From MH13 sp042140245 (GTDB lineage: Bacteria; Pseudomonadota; Alphaproteobacteria; Rhizobiales; MH13): a DNA stretch of 64,000 bases. The position numbers and the translations under genes are program-made. How positions within the stretch are numbered: the stretch's first letter is position 1; each line of letters begins with the position of its first letter. The DNA lies in assembly GCF_042140245.1 (NCBI RefSeq), contig NZ_CP159483.1, forward strand, positions 930,001 to 994,000, written 5' to 3'. Of this stretch, positions 1-8,621 are shown piece after piece. The notes under the pieces are model-generated. The model was not told the DNA's origin and ran no database searches. It was given only the letters and a program-made list of their open reading frames with translations.

Positions 1-1
1 T

Positions 2-91
2 GCGTTCTCAACCGGCCAGGGCTACGTCATTGGAACCGGCGAGGCGCGGGCTGATCTGAGCTGGGACAATCATTTGCGTTCGTTCACCTAG
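2..91 (+). CDS. C-terminal end of an unidentified protein (partial)
   Basis: An open frame enters from the left edge and ends at the TAG at 89-91, leaving 29 residues that finish with WDNHLRSFT. The fragment is too short to assign to a family. It runs in the same direction as the thiamine uptake operon but is separated from it by the riboswitch leader, so it is probably a different transcription unit. The frame is inferred only from the absence of stops and from the position relative to the following regulatory RNA. Confidence 0.4.
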   Translation, partial: AFSTGQGYVIGTGEARADLSWDNHLRSFT

Positions 92-141
92 GGTCTCAAC
101 CCTAGGTCTCTTGCCATCACCTCATAGACCTGCCATCACAC

Positions 142-240
142 CCTCACCACAGGGGTGCCGCGTAGAGCCGCGGCTGAGATTTGGGCGCCAAGCCCAGGAC
201 CCTCGAAGCTGATCTGGGTAATGCCAGCGTAGCAAGGAGG
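142..240 (+). promoter_or_regulatory. TPP (THI-box) riboswitch
   Basis: The conserved THI-box blocks appear in order: AGGGGTGCC (151-159), GGCTGAGAT (172-180), ACCCTCGAAGCTGATCTGG (199-217) and GTAATGCCAGCGTAG (218-232). This RNA binds thiamine pyrophosphate and lowers expression of thiamine genes. CCTC at 142-145 can pair with GAGG at 237-240, so the closing P1 helix contains the Shine-Dalgarno sequence of the next gene. That suggests direct control of translation initiation. The downstream genes are all of the thiamine-precursor uptake type, which agrees with the assignment. Confidence 0.93.
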
Positions 241-246
241 ACAGCG

Positions 247-855
247 ATGTTCGCAGGCGCACAACTATCCCTCTATCCGATGACCGACACATTCGTGGAC
301 GTCATTCTTTCCTCTCTCGATGCCCTTGATCCATGGCGTGATCGGTTGCGCATTGAGACCGATGACATCTCTACACTGGTGGTTGGTCCGCCGGAGGTGC
401 TGTTCCCGGCGCTGCGCGATCTCTATGCGTCGGCCGCCTCTAAGGGTCACCACGTGGTGTTGCGGGCAACGCTTTCGCGCGGTTGCCCTGGCGAGCCGGA
501 TGACCCCATTTGCCAGACGTCGGCCCTTGCCAATCCGTTTGAGCCCTTGGCCTCGCGTCAGCAGGCGGCGTTGGATGCGCTGAAATCAGCGCCCGACACC
601 GGCCAGATCGCCGATGCGCAGTTCTCGCTCTATGTGATGGGCGCAGGTGACCACATGGCCGAGATAACGGGCTGCATCGACTTTTTGAGAAGCAGCGGGA
701 CCTTTGATCGCTCGAAAAACTTCTGCACCCGCCTGACAGGCGATGCCGGGCCGGTCTTTGCGACCTTACAAGAAGCGTTTTGCCGGTTTGGGCCGCCCAA
801 TGGGCACGTCACCATCGACCTGACCGTTTCGGCCAACAGCCCGTCCAAGCGCTGA
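247..855 (+). CDS. YkoF-family thiamine/hydroxymethylpyrimidine-binding protein
   Basis: This 202-residue protein matches the YkoF family of soluble proteins that bind thiamine or its pyrimidine moiety and accompany thiamine-precursor ABC transporters. It has the internal duplication typical of the family: a first half starting GAQLSLYPM and a second starting DAQFSLYVM, each about 80-90 residues. The ATG at 247 is chosen because GGAGG lies 6 bases upstream; an in-frame TTG at 181 lies inside the riboswitch. It is the first gene of the operon, 4 bases before the permease. Its exact role, delivery or sensing of ligand, is not visible from sequence. Confidence 0.85.
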   Translation: MFAGAQLSLYPMTDTFVDVILSSLDALDPWRDRLRIETDDISTLVVGPPEVLFPALRDLYASAASKGHHVVLRATLSRGCPGEPDDPICQTSALANPFEPLASRQQAALDALKSAPDTGQIADAQFSLYVMGAGDHMAEITGCIDFLRSSGTFDRSKNFCTRLTGDAGPVFATLQEAFCRFGPPNGHVTIDLTVSANSPSKR

Positions 856-859
856 TCCG

Positions 860-1657
860 ATGCGTTCGCTCCCTCGCCCTGGGTTGAACCCCAAGGGCGG
901 AGGGTTGATCGGTGGGTTGCCCGCTGCCCTTAGTCTGATCAGCGCCTTCGCCCTCTGGGAACTTTACGTGCATCTGTCGGGTATCTCCCCGCTCATGTTG
1001 CCTGCACCCTCGCGCGTGCTGGAACAGATGGCATTGAATCGCGAGCTGTTGTGGGCCAACACGCTGCCCACCATCCGCGCCACGTTGATGGGCTTTGCTC
1101 TGTCAGTGAGCGTGGCTTTTCTGCTTTCGGTCGTTCTTGATTTCATGCCCAGGGTGCGGCGCGCGCTGTTCCCTATCTTTGTGGTCAGCCAGACCCTACC
1201 GCTGGTGGCCATCGCCCCTTTGGTGGTGCTCTGGTTCGGTTTTGAGCTGACACCCAAAGTGCTCATCGTCGCGCTCGTCACCTTCTTCCCGATGCTTGTC
1301 GCGTTGGTCGATGGCTATGAAGCCACCGATCCAGAAATCGAGGATTTGCTGGGCTCTATGGGTGCCACCCGCCGCCGGGTGTTCCTGGCCGCGCGGCTCC
1401 CATCGGCAATGCCCTACTTTTTTGCGGGCCTACGCATCTCGATCACCTATGCGGTGGTCGCGGCGATCTTTGCCGAATATGTCGGCGCGCGCGCTGGCCT
1501 CGGCATTGTGATTTTGAATGCCAAAAACAGCTTTCGACCCGATCTGGTGTTGGCCGCCGTGGTGATTAGCTCCCTGCTCACGCTGGTGTTGTTTGCCATC
1601 ATGGCGCTGGTTCAACGCGTGGTTCTGCGCTGGCGCACCTATGGAGGTGGGCCTTGA
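860..1657 (+). CDS. thiX: ABC transporter permease for thiamine precursor (ThiX-like)
   Basis: This 265-residue inner-membrane protein has about six hydrophobic segments and the EAA-type cytoplasmic loop of binding-protein-dependent permeases (LLGSMGATRRRVFLAARLP, about residues 168-186), which docks on the ATPase. It belongs to the SsuC/TauC-like permeases. The TPP riboswitch, the YkoF neighbour and the THI5-like binding protein point to ThiX of the ThiXYZ system, which imports hydroxymethylpyrimidine-type thiamine precursors. Its stop overlaps the TTG start of the ATPase gene, indicating translational coupling. The substrate is inferred from context and known THI-box regulons. Confidence 0.85.
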   Translation: MRSLPRPGLNPKGGGLIGGLPAALSLISAFALWELYVHLSGISPLMLPAPSRVLEQMALNRELLWANTLPTIRATLMGFALSVSVAFLLSVVLDFMPRVRRALFPIFVVSQTLPLVAIAPLVVLWFGFELTPKVLIVALVTFFPMLVALVDGYEATDPEIEDLLGSMGATRRRVFLAARLPSAMPYFFAGLRISITYAVVAAIFAEYVGARAGLGIVILNAKNSFRPDLVLAAVVISSLLTLVLFAIMALVQRVVLRWRTYGGGP

Positions 1658-2436
1658 GCGACCTAGCGCCTCAACAACAGATGCGCGCGTTGGCGGTGGA
1701 CCGAGTCAGTGTCACGTTGGGCGATACGCACGTGCTTGATGACATCTCTCTCCATGTGGAGCCTGGCGAGTTTGTTTCGATCTTAGGACCCTCGGGGTCT
1801 GGCAAATCGACGCTCTTCCGTCTGCTGACTGGGGCTGTCCGGCTCCAAAGTGGAACGATTGCCGTGGATGGTCATCCACTTGATGTGCACCAGCACGGTT
1901 TTGCTTTCATGCCGCAGTGTGATGCGCTCATGCCCTGGCGACGTATCATCGACAATCTGACGCTGGGCCTTGAGGTGCAGGGTGCAGCACGCCGCCAAGC
2001 CCGCGAGCAGGTGATGCCACTGCTCGATGATTTCGGTCTTGCGGGTTTTGAACGCCATTACCCCGGACAGCTGTCGGGTGGCATGCGCCAGCGAGCGGCG
2101 CTTCTGCGCACCGTGGCGCAAGGGCGATCCATTCAGTTGCTGGATGAACCCTTTGGCGCGCTGGACGCGCTTACCCGCACCCAGATGCAAAGTTGGTTTG
2201 AGACGCGTTGGCGCAAGGCGCGTTGGACGACGCTGCTTGTCACCCATGATGTGCGCGAAGCGGTCGCTTTGTCCGACCGGATTTACGTTTTTTCCGCTCG
2301 TCCCGCGCGCGTGATTGCCGAGCTTGTCGTGCCAGCGTCCCGTCCTCGCCTCGGCAGCCCAACAACGCCAGACGCCCATGCGTTGGAGGCAGAGCTCACC
2401 GACATTTTGATCAACCAAACTGGAGACATCTCATGA
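1654..2436 (+). CDS. thiZ: ABC transporter ATP-binding protein (ThiZ-like)
   Basis: This 260-residue ATPase energises precursor uptake. Walker A GPSGSGKST is at about residues 45-53, the signature LSGGMRQRAALLR is in mid-protein, and Walker B is followed by LLDEPFGALDALTR; the H-loop VTHDVREA is also present. The sequence resembles the nitrate/sulfonate/taurine ATPase subfamily. The start is a TTG at 1654 overlapping the permease stop, preceded by GGAGGTGG; an internal ATG at 1681 is a weaker alternative. Its end overlaps the binding-protein start by an ATGA. Control is presumably through the upstream riboswitch. Confidence 0.87.
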   Translation: MSDLAPQQQMRALAVDRVSVTLGDTHVLDDISLHVEPGEFVSILGPSGSGKSTLFRLLTGAVRLQSGTIAVDGHPLDVHQHGFAFMPQCDALMPWRRIIDNLTLGLEVQGAARRQAREQVMPLLDDFGLAGFERHYPGQLSGGMRQRAALLRTVAQGRSIQLLDEPFGALDALTRTQMQSWFETRWRKARWTTLLVTHDVREAVALSDRIYVFSARPARVIAELVVPASRPRLGSPTTPDAHALEAELTDILINQTGDIS

Positions 2437-3425
2437 CGTTCACCAAGCATCTTTTGGCCGCCGCTTTTCTCTGCACGGCACTTCCCGCATCAGCGCAGGA
2501 TCAGGTGAGTGTTGCCCTCGACTGGACGCCCAACACGAACCATGTCGGCCTTTACGTGGCACAGGCCAAAGGCTGGTTTGAGGAGGTGGGGTTAGACGTC
2601 GATATCCTGCCTTACACCGATACATCCTCTGGCACTTTGGTTGCTTCCGGGGTGGCAGAGTTTGGCATCTTGAGCGCGGTCGGGTTCCACAGCCAGCGGG
2701 CTACTGGTGCGGATATGACGGTCGTCATGGCCATTGTTCAGCATGAAACTGGACGTTTGGTTTTCAATGGCGAGCGTGACGACATTCAGCGCCCCGCGGA
2801 CCTTGATGGCATGACCTATGCCGGTTTCGGCAGCGCGTGGGAGGAGGCGCTGATTTCCACCATCATCGCCAATGATGGCGGTGAGGGAACGTTCGATACC
2901 GTCACGCTTGGTACCTCAGCCTATGAAGCGCTGGCCAATGGCAGCGTGGATTTCACGCTGGAAGTGAGCACATGGGAAGGTGTGAACTCGGTGCTGCTCA
3001 ACCGTCCACAGCGCGCCTTCCGCTACGCCGATTATGGCGTGCCCGATCAGCACACAACGTTTCTGGGTGGCAATGGCACCTGGCTGATGGACAATCCGGA
3101 CCTAGCGGAAGCCTTTGTTCAAGCCGCCCAGCGTGGCTATGCGTTTGCTGCGCAAAATCCTGAAGAGGCCGCCGATATTTTGATCGAAGAAACCGCCGGC
3201 ATGTTGACCAATCCGGAGCTGGTGCGTGCCTCCATGCAGGCCTTGGTCGAGGGCGGCTATTTGCAGGATGATGGCGAACCTGTCGGGCTGATCGACGAGG
3301 AGATGATCGCCAACATCACTGGGTTCTTGTTTGAAGCGGGCATTTTGCGTGGGCAGGACGGCCAGCCCTTGGAAACGATGCCTGATGTTTCCAGCTGGTT
3401 CACCAATGCCTATTTGGCGCGCTAG
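2433..3425 (+). CDS. thiY: Periplasmic substrate-binding protein, NMT1/THI5-like (ThiY)
   Basis: This 330-residue protein opens with a cleavable signal peptide (hydrophobic LLAAAFLCTALPASA, probable cut after ASA near residue 21). The start of the mature protein, VSVALDWTPNTNHVGLYVA, is characteristic of NMT1/THI5-like binding proteins that recognise hydroxymethylpyrimidine or formylaminopyrimidine. It would capture ligand in the periplasm for ThiX/ThiZ. Its ATG overlaps the ThiZ stop in an ATGA. It is the last gene of the operon; no classical terminator with a T-run follows, only a G+C-rich dyad region before a convergent gene. Confidence 0.88.
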   Translation: MTFTKHLLAAAFLCTALPASAQDQVSVALDWTPNTNHVGLYVAQAKGWFEEVGLDVDILPYTDTSSGTLVASGVAEFGILSAVGFHSQRATGADMTVVMAIVQHETGRLVFNGERDDIQRPADLDGMTYAGFGSAWEEALISTIIANDGGEGTFDTVTLGTSAYEALANGSVDFTLEVSTWEGVNSVLLNRPQRAFRYADYGVPDQHTTFLGGNGTWLMDNPDLAEAFVQAAQRGYAFAAQNPEEAADILIEETAGMLTNPELVRASMQALVEGGYLQDDGEPVGLIDEEMIANITGFLFEAGILRGQDGQPLETMPDVSSWFTNAYLAR

Positions 3426-3449
3426 CCCCCATCCAAAAACCAAACAGAT

Positions 3450-3497
3450 GCGATGCGCATACAGCGGTCATCCGTGATCGTGCGCATCGCGACCGCT
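3450..3497. repeat. Two interleaved inverted repeats between convergent genes
   Basis: The 10-base arm at 3450-3459 (GCGATGCGCA) is the exact complement of 3481-3490. A second arm, AGCGGTC at 3463-3469, is the exact complement of 3491-3497. The arms alternate (A, B, A', B'), the order of an H-type pseudoknot, although either simple hairpin could also form. The second arm touches the stop codon of the minus-strand gene. No T-run follows on either strand, so it is not a standard terminator. Confidence 0.45.
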
Positions 3498-4758
3498 AGG
3501 CACGAACGCGTTGCAACTCTAGCCGGACACGTTGAGCCAGTTGAAGCAACGGCGGAGATTTCCTGACGGTCCTGATCGCGGCACGCTTCGTTGCAGCAAG
3601 GCACCGATACACCAACCCTCTGCCCGTCACATGGAAAACAACATCGACCAACGGAACCGGGTCGCACCAAACATGCTTGTATTCGTTTTCTCCCAAGCCG
3701 AGATCGAACGAGGCCACGCCCTGCCTGCAAAACCATTCCACCGCTGTGTCTACCGAGATGCGGCCTGGTCCATGCATCGCGTAGGCTCGGTTGGCTGTCA
3801 TTGAGTTGATCCCCATCGAAAAACGATCGTTGAACCTACCGCCTCCAGCAATAGCCACGGGTTGGTCGCCAACTTTAAGCACGTAGAGTTCCAAGGTTTG
3901 ATTGTCTTGGACAAGAGACGCACTGGCCAACTGCCGCAGGAAGGTCTGGTTTGCTTCTAATTCAAACGCGCTGCGTACCCCTGCCTTGGTTAGTCGACCA
4001 CTTTTCTGCTCAAAGAAGAGATCGAGTATGGCATTCAGAGCAGAAGGATCATGGACCTGTTCAAAGGAGAGTGCTCCATGACGTTCCAACTGTTTGATGT
4101 TTCTGCGTGTTTTGCGTTGCGATTTTGTGGGGCGACGAGCTGCTTTGAGGCGTTCAAAGTCAGGATCAAGTCTTCCGCTGAAGAACAGGATCTCACTGGA
4201 TTTTGCTGAAATATGCGCGAGTGGATTGACGTTGCCATCCAACTGGGCGGGCATCGAAGAAAGATCCACGAAATCCACGTCTCTTTGGTTCCGCAGAACC
4301 TGGCTTAATGCCGTGAAAAGTTCGCGCTGTTTGGCCAAACGCAGGATGTACGAGCGTTCCAAGCCACGATTGGTTAGAAGCGGCACACGCAGGTTTGCGT
4401 GATCATCGCCCATGAATCTAGCGACTTTCACACCCGCACCACCAGACTGGATGTAGAGAGGCAAAAGCAAGCTGACTTTCGTCCCCACACTGGCAACAAC
4501 AATCAATGGTTTGATGGCGCGATATGTCGAGAACACATCAAACCAGCACTTACACCAATCGTAGCGCTGATAGACCGATCCGGTGGCATCCTGCTCCAAG
4601 GAACGCCATGTCTTTTCAGCGTCTTGGAAGCTGGAGAAACAGCGCCAGGTTGTTGAAGGATTTGCTGCCTCAACGGCCTCTTGAGAAACCTCATTAAGGC
4701 CAGTTAGCCCAGTCAGCGCCAACAACGCAGGCTTTTCAGAACGATATAGGGTTTTCAT
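3496..4758 (-). CDS. CelD/BcsL-type acyltransferase with GNAT_6 (BioF2-like) domain
   Basis: This 420-residue protein has the GNAT_6/BioF2-like fold seen in CelD/BcsL proteins of polysaccharide clusters. The C-terminal half carries the recognisable segments LYVLKVGDQPVAIAGG and FDLGLGENEYKHVW. No signal peptide or membrane helix is evident, so it should act in the cytoplasm. The ATG at 4758 is preferred over an in-frame TTG at 4789-4791 that lacks a ribosome site. It lies 101 bases after the AlgX-like gene on the same strand and probably ends that operon. It may modify a precursor or carry an acyl group; the substrate is unknown. Confidence 0.72.
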   Translation of the reverse strand: MKTLYRSEKPALLALTGLTGLNEVSQEAVEAANPSTTWRCFSSFQDAEKTWRSLEQDATGSVYQRYDWCKCWFDVFSTYRAIKPLIVVASVGTKVSLLLPLYIQSGGAGVKVARFMGDDHANLRVPLLTNRGLERSYILRLAKQRELFTALSQVLRNQRDVDFVDLSSMPAQLDGNVNPLAHISAKSSEILFFSGRLDPDFERLKAARRPTKSQRKTRRNIKQLERHGALSFEQVHDPSALNAILDLFFEQKSGRLTKAGVRSAFELEANQTFLRQLASASLVQDNQTLELYVLKVGDQPVAIAGGGRFNDRFSMGINSMTANRAYAMHGPGRISVDTAVEWFCRQGVASFDLGLGENEYKHVWCDPVPLVDVVFHVTGRGLVYRCLAATKRAAIRTVRKSPPLLQLAQRVRLELQRVRA

Positions 4759-4859
4759 GGGGAAGGCCTCGCTGAACGGGTCAAATCTCAAGAACAGATG
4801 GAAGAATGGATCAGTGCGCGGTGGCGGAGATCGCAGCCCTTTGCGTGTCGCATTGGTAC

Positions 4860-6188
4860 CTAACTGGAGGCATCAGCCGTTAGCAGCTGGAGCTCCCTCA
4901 GGTCAGAGTTGCCACGCAATTCTAGGGTTATGGATGCAAGTGGTGCGGGAAAATCATGAAGATCAATCCACCACGTATCGAGGATGGCGACCTCGTCCAT
5001 CCTTGTCTTACGGCGCAACCGAAATTGCGCATCGCTGCCATCATCGAAATGCAGGTGCAATATCATGTCGCGGGCAGAGCCATCGGTCATGCGCAGTCCA
5101 AGAAGTGTTCTACTGACCGCATTGTTCGGCATGTCGATCTGAGTGGTATCTCCCCCAATGGCAAAGGACTGGGTGTGCGCAACGCCCTCGTCAGCCCGCA
5201 GCGCGCCGAGCAAACGGCGCAACTCTCTTTCACGAAGCTCGTAGGTGTATGGAAACTCCCAAATGACAAGATCAGGTCGATCCTCAGCGAAACCACCGGT
5301 CAGAATGTAGGTCTCGAATGGACCAACCAACCCACCACCAGAAACCGAGCGGTTCTGGATGGGGCGTTGCAGGGCAGCGGCTAGCGCGTCGGCGGTTTGG
5401 TACTGGTCTCGTCTGTTCCGGTCAGAAAAACTGGTGCCCAACAGAATGGCCGCATCGCCAGCGTCCGTGGGAGTTTCAAGGAGACCCCCCGCCTGAGGCA
5501 AATGCGGAGAATAGTCCAAGAGTGCGCTGAATTCTGAGCCTGGCGTTGTATCGCATACGACTGATACGATCTCGCTGAGAGACCCCGGTTCTTCCACCAA
5601 TTCAATTTGCGCTAGTGACGAAGGGTCGAACGCTGGCTCAGGGTCACCTGACAACTCGCTGGCCAATGCCAGTGCGCTGTAGGCTGCGCTCAAGTTGGTC
5701 CAATGCGTGTCGCGTTGAAAATAGTAGGTGTTGGCCAAAGATGGTTGCGATTGCGCCAGTGCCAAAAGATCCGGTGCTACGGCTCCGGCCTCCTTCAACT
5801 GGCCGATCATGTGATGAAACGCATTGGCTTGAGCCGCCATGTCATAACTGCCTGGCTGGCCGGTTGTTTCATCAACAACCTCTTGTCCGGCGACGACTGG
5901 GCGGGGAGGAGCAATCAACATAGAAAGCTGAGTGCCGCGCGATGCGAGCTCAGAGACGAGATCGGCCAGCAAAGTTTGCTCCGTGTTCGTCAACACATAG
6001 CGATAGTCCAGTTGGTCACTTCCAAATATCCAGCCGGTTTCTGCAGAGTTGTAAATCGGCGCAAGGCGTTGATACCGGGGCTCAAGTTCGTCTCGGTTCA
6101 GCATTTCGGGACAGTAAGGCTCTGCCAGCGCTGATGTTGCCACGGCTGAGACAGCAATGATCCCGGTGATAAGAGGTACGATGCTCAT
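4860..6188 (-). CDS. algX: AlgX-like alginate O-acetyltransferase with SGNH domain
   Basis: This 442-residue protein begins with a signal peptide (to about residue 22, SALA). The SGNH-like acetyltransferase domain carries the catalytic Asp-His in DTHW (D160, H162) and the nucleophilic serine in GTSF (S253). The C-terminal 100 residues form a beta-rich domain in the place of the AlgX carbohydrate-binding module. AlgX transfers acetyl groups onto polymannuronate in the periplasm. The ATG overlaps the stop of the AlgJ-like gene by four bases. The longer C-terminus separates it from the AlgJ-like neighbour. In Pseudomonas AlgX is also essential for export; whether that holds here is unknown. Confidence 0.82.
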   Translation of the reverse strand: MSIVPLITGIIAVSAVATSALAEPYCPEMLNRDELEPRYQRLAPIYNSAETGWIFGSDQLDYRYVLTNTEQTLLADLVSELASRGTQLSMLIAPPRPVVAGQEVVDETTGQPGSYDMAAQANAFHHMIGQLKEAGAVAPDLLALAQSQPSLANTYYFQRDTHWTNLSAAYSALALASELSGDPEPAFDPSSLAQIELVEEPGSLSEIVSVVCDTTPGSEFSALLDYSPHLPQAGGLLETPTDAGDAAILLGTSFSDRNRRDQYQTADALAAALQRPIQNRSVSGGGLVGPFETYILTGGFAEDRPDLVIWEFPYTYELRERELRRLLGALRADEGVAHTQSFAIGGDTTQIDMPNNAVSRTLLGLRMTDGSARDMILHLHFDDGSDAQFRLRRKTRMDEVAILDTWWIDLHDFPAPLASITLELRGNSDLRELQLLTADASS

Positions 6189-7213
6189 GGGAGATTCCTT
6201 GTGTGGATGTATCGTTCTGGGATTTCCCAGATGACAAAACGGGGGGCGATTTGATTGATTGCACCGTTCTCGAGCGCTTCTTGCATGGGTGCGAATGGGC
6301 CGCGCCCCTCGACGGCAAGGTTGATCAGATCAAGGCCGGTCGCCTCTTGTAGGTAGCCAGCAAAGTTGAATTCCGATCGGGCAGAGAAACTTGTTCCAAC
6401 AAGTGCAATCCCAATCTCTTGATCGCCAAACAGGTCGGAGTCGGAAGAGTTTGTGACGGTGACCGGTCGCGATAGCGTCTCGCGGTCAACACCAACCCAG
6501 TCGCTCCAAAGACCAGTTTCAACAAATGGCAACAGGTCACCATTGAAGGTGGTCTCTGTGTCATATGTTGTCTCAAACTGAACAAATCCGGTGCCTGCAA
6601 TGCCCGCCTCGTCAGCGATGGCTTCTGCCGCTAGTCGGGCACCAAGCGGACTCCAATGCGTATCGGTGCGCATGAATGTGTCGCCACCGGCTTGCTCAAT
6701 TGCCAGCGCATCGCTCAGGTCGGCTGCTTGGAACCCTAAAGCCCGCAGAGTGTTCAGGACATCTGCATAGCGCGTTTCGATGGCCACACTTCGTGGCCGC
6801 GGTAGGCGATCAGCATAGATGCGTGTTTTGTCTGGGAGGACGACCGGGATCAGCGTGATGCCATGGCTATCAAGCTCATTGCGAACCGCTGTAACCAATG
6901 AGGCAAAAGCGACTTCTTCAGCTGGGTTCCCAAACTCTTCGATTGTAAAAAGCCAGTCACTATCGCCGATCACAATCTCAGGACCGGCTTCGTTGAAGAG
7001 TGCGAATGTCAACGCCCTGTAAGTTGCTCCGGCCCAGTTTCGCAGCGGCATATTCTGCGTGAACTCGGACTCATAAATGCGCTGATAACTGCCTGAAAGA
7101 ACACCGCTATCAAGCCTTGGTGATTCTGTCGTCGACAGGCCAATGGCGCCGGGCAGACTGACCCCCAGCAGAAACATCATGGCAACAGGAAACGAACGTT
7201 TGTTGGTCGGCAT
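6185..7213 (-). CDS. algJ: AlgJ-like periplasmic alginate O-acetyltransferase
   Basis: This 342-residue protein has one N-terminal hydrophobic segment (about residues 9-26, signal anchor or signal peptide) followed by an SGNH-type domain. The catalytic Asp-His lies in TDTHWSPLG (D184, H186) and the serine in GTSF (S275). It lacks the extra C-terminal domain of the next gene, as expected for AlgJ. AlgJ passes acetyl groups received from the membrane protein AlgI toward the polymer. It starts 10 bases after the AlgI gene and overlaps the AlgX-like start, so the genes should be co-translated. Confidence 0.8.
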   Translation of the reverse strand: MPTNKRSFPVAMMFLLGVSLPGAIGLSTTESPRLDSGVLSGSYQRIYESEFTQNMPLRNWAGATYRALTFALFNEAGPEIVIGDSDWLFTIEEFGNPAEEVAFASLVTAVRNELDSHGITLIPVVLPDKTRIYADRLPRPRSVAIETRYADVLNTLRALGFQAADLSDALAIEQAGGDTFMRTDTHWSPLGARLAAEAIADEAGIAGTGFVQFETTYDTETTFNGDLLPFVETGLWSDWVGVDRETLSRPVTVTNSSDSDLFGDQEIGIALVGTSFSARSEFNFAGYLQEATGLDLINLAVEGRGPFAPMQEALENGAINQIAPRFVIWEIPERYIHTRNLP

Positions 7214-7223
7214 CGTTCAACCC

Positions 7224-8618
7224 TCAGAACTGAAAATAGAGAAATGGAGTGTGTGTCCGAGCACTCAGCGCGAGGCTCGACACCAGAAAGAGGGCCACCG
7301 TTGTCGCTGATCGCGGCGGTGTCAGTCGGTCAAAAAGAACTCGGTTCTTTAGGTCGAGCGTCGAAAGACATCCACCAACGCAGAGCGCGAGAAGTTCGAC
7401 AGACTGTGTTGCGTATTGAAACTGCGAGGACAGGGCCCAGCCATTGAGGCCGATCATTCCGCCGTAGATGTCGAAGGCCTGACCGACGTTCGGTGCGCGA
7501 AACATCACCCAACCAATCAGCACGATCATCATTGTGACGGGCCAGCCAAGGCGAAAGGGCAGTTGGCGGCCTCCCGGCTTCATCCCCGCAAGGCGCTCCA
7601 GTGCAAGTGCAGTCCCGTGCCAACCGCCCCATAGGATGAAGGTCCAGTTTGCACCGTGCCATAGCCCACCAAGAACCATCGTCAGAATAAGGTTGCGATA
7701 GGTCTTGAGTGTGCCGTTGCGATTGCCGCCCAAGGGTACATAGAGATAGTCTCGCAACCAGTTCGAGAGACTGATATGCCAACGCCTCCAAAACTCGGTG
7801 ACCGATTGGCTCGCGTAAGGCTGGTCAAAGTTCTCAACGAACTTGAACCCAATCATAAGTCCCAGTCCGATCGCCATCGCTGAGTAGCCGGCAAAATCGA
7901 AAAAGAGTTGGACAGCATAAGCAGTTGCCCCGAGCCACGCCTCGGCCAATGACGGTTCAGCCAGGGCAAAAACACGATCTGACAAAGGGGCAACGGTATC
8001 TGCGACCAGAAGCTTCATCGCGAGCCCTGTGACAAAGCGCTGGACCCCAAAAGTGAACTTCTCAACGCTATGGGTACGTTCAAGGAACTGAGCTGCAAGA
8101 TCCTTGTAGCGCAGGACGGGACCGGCGATGAGCTGCGGGAAGAGCGCCACAAAGGCAAGGAAGTCGACAAGACTCCTCGCAGGTGGCGCATCCTTACGAG
8201 CAACGTCAATGATGTAGCTGATCGACTGGAAGCTGAGAAATGAAATGCCAATGGGCAGAATGATGGTGTTCATCGTGAAAGCCGCGGCACCGAAGCTTTC
8301 AGTGAGGCCGTTGGTCATCCCAACAATGAAGTGCGCATACTTGAAGTAGCCCAGAGCACAGAGGATGAGCGTTATTCCGCTCCTCACAGCAAGCGCCTTG
8401 CGCTTTTGGTCAACGGCCGTGGCTGCAATAGTGGCGCTTACGTAGCTGATCAGCGAGATAGCGATAACGAGTGCCAAATAGTCCACCCGCCACCAGCCGT
8501 AGAAGGCGTAGCTCGCCAGCAGAATGAGCAGCGAGCGAAAACGCGCGGGCACCAGGTAATAGGCTGCCAGAAACAGCGGCAGAAACCCAAAGATGAAGAT
8601 GTGGGACGCAAAGATCAT
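7224..8618 (-). CDS. algI: AlgI-like membrane-bound O-acyltransferase (MBOAT)
   Basis: This 464-residue polytopic membrane protein belongs to the MBOAT family. The hallmark segment GGLWHGANWTFILWGGWHG lies at about residues 317-335 and contains both conserved histidines (H321 and H334). The upstream motif FWRRWHISLSNWLRDYLYVP (about 277-296) is also typical of AlgI/DltB relatives. AlgI moves acetyl groups from a cytoplasmic donor across the inner membrane for AlgJ/AlgX. It begins 3 bases after the AlgF gene. The flanking AlgF, AlgJ and AlgX homologues favour a role on alginate over other MBOAT substrates. Confidence 0.9.
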   Translation of the reverse strand: MIFASHIFIFGFLPLFLAAYYLVPARFRSLLILLASYAFYGWWRVDYLALVIAISLISYVSATIAATAVDQKRKALAVRSGITLILCALGYFKYAHFIVGMTNGLTESFGAAAFTMNTIILPIGISFLSFQSISYIIDVARKDAPPARSLVDFLAFVALFPQLIAGPVLRYKDLAAQFLERTHSVEKFTFGVQRFVTGLAMKLLVADTVAPLSDRVFALAEPSLAEAWLGATAYAVQLFFDFAGYSAMAIGLGLMIGFKFVENFDQPYASQSVTEFWRRWHISLSNWLRDYLYVPLGGNRNGTLKTYRNLILTMVLGGLWHGANWTFILWGGWHGTALALERLAGMKPGGRQLPFRLGWPVTMMIVLIGWVMFRAPNVGQAFDIYGGMIGLNGWALSSQFQYATQSVELLALCVGGCLSTLDLKNRVLFDRLTPPRSATTVALFLVSSLALSARTHTPFLYFQF

Positions 8619-8621
8619 GGC

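Noticed and set aside
181..246. Longer YkoF-like protein starting with TTG at 181
   Set aside because: The extra 22 codons lie inside the conserved TPP riboswitch; ATG 247 has a well-placed GGAGG.
1783..2418. 211-residue minus-strand frame across thiZ
   Set aside because: It is a shadow of the ABC ATPase gene with no ribosome site and no recognisable domains.
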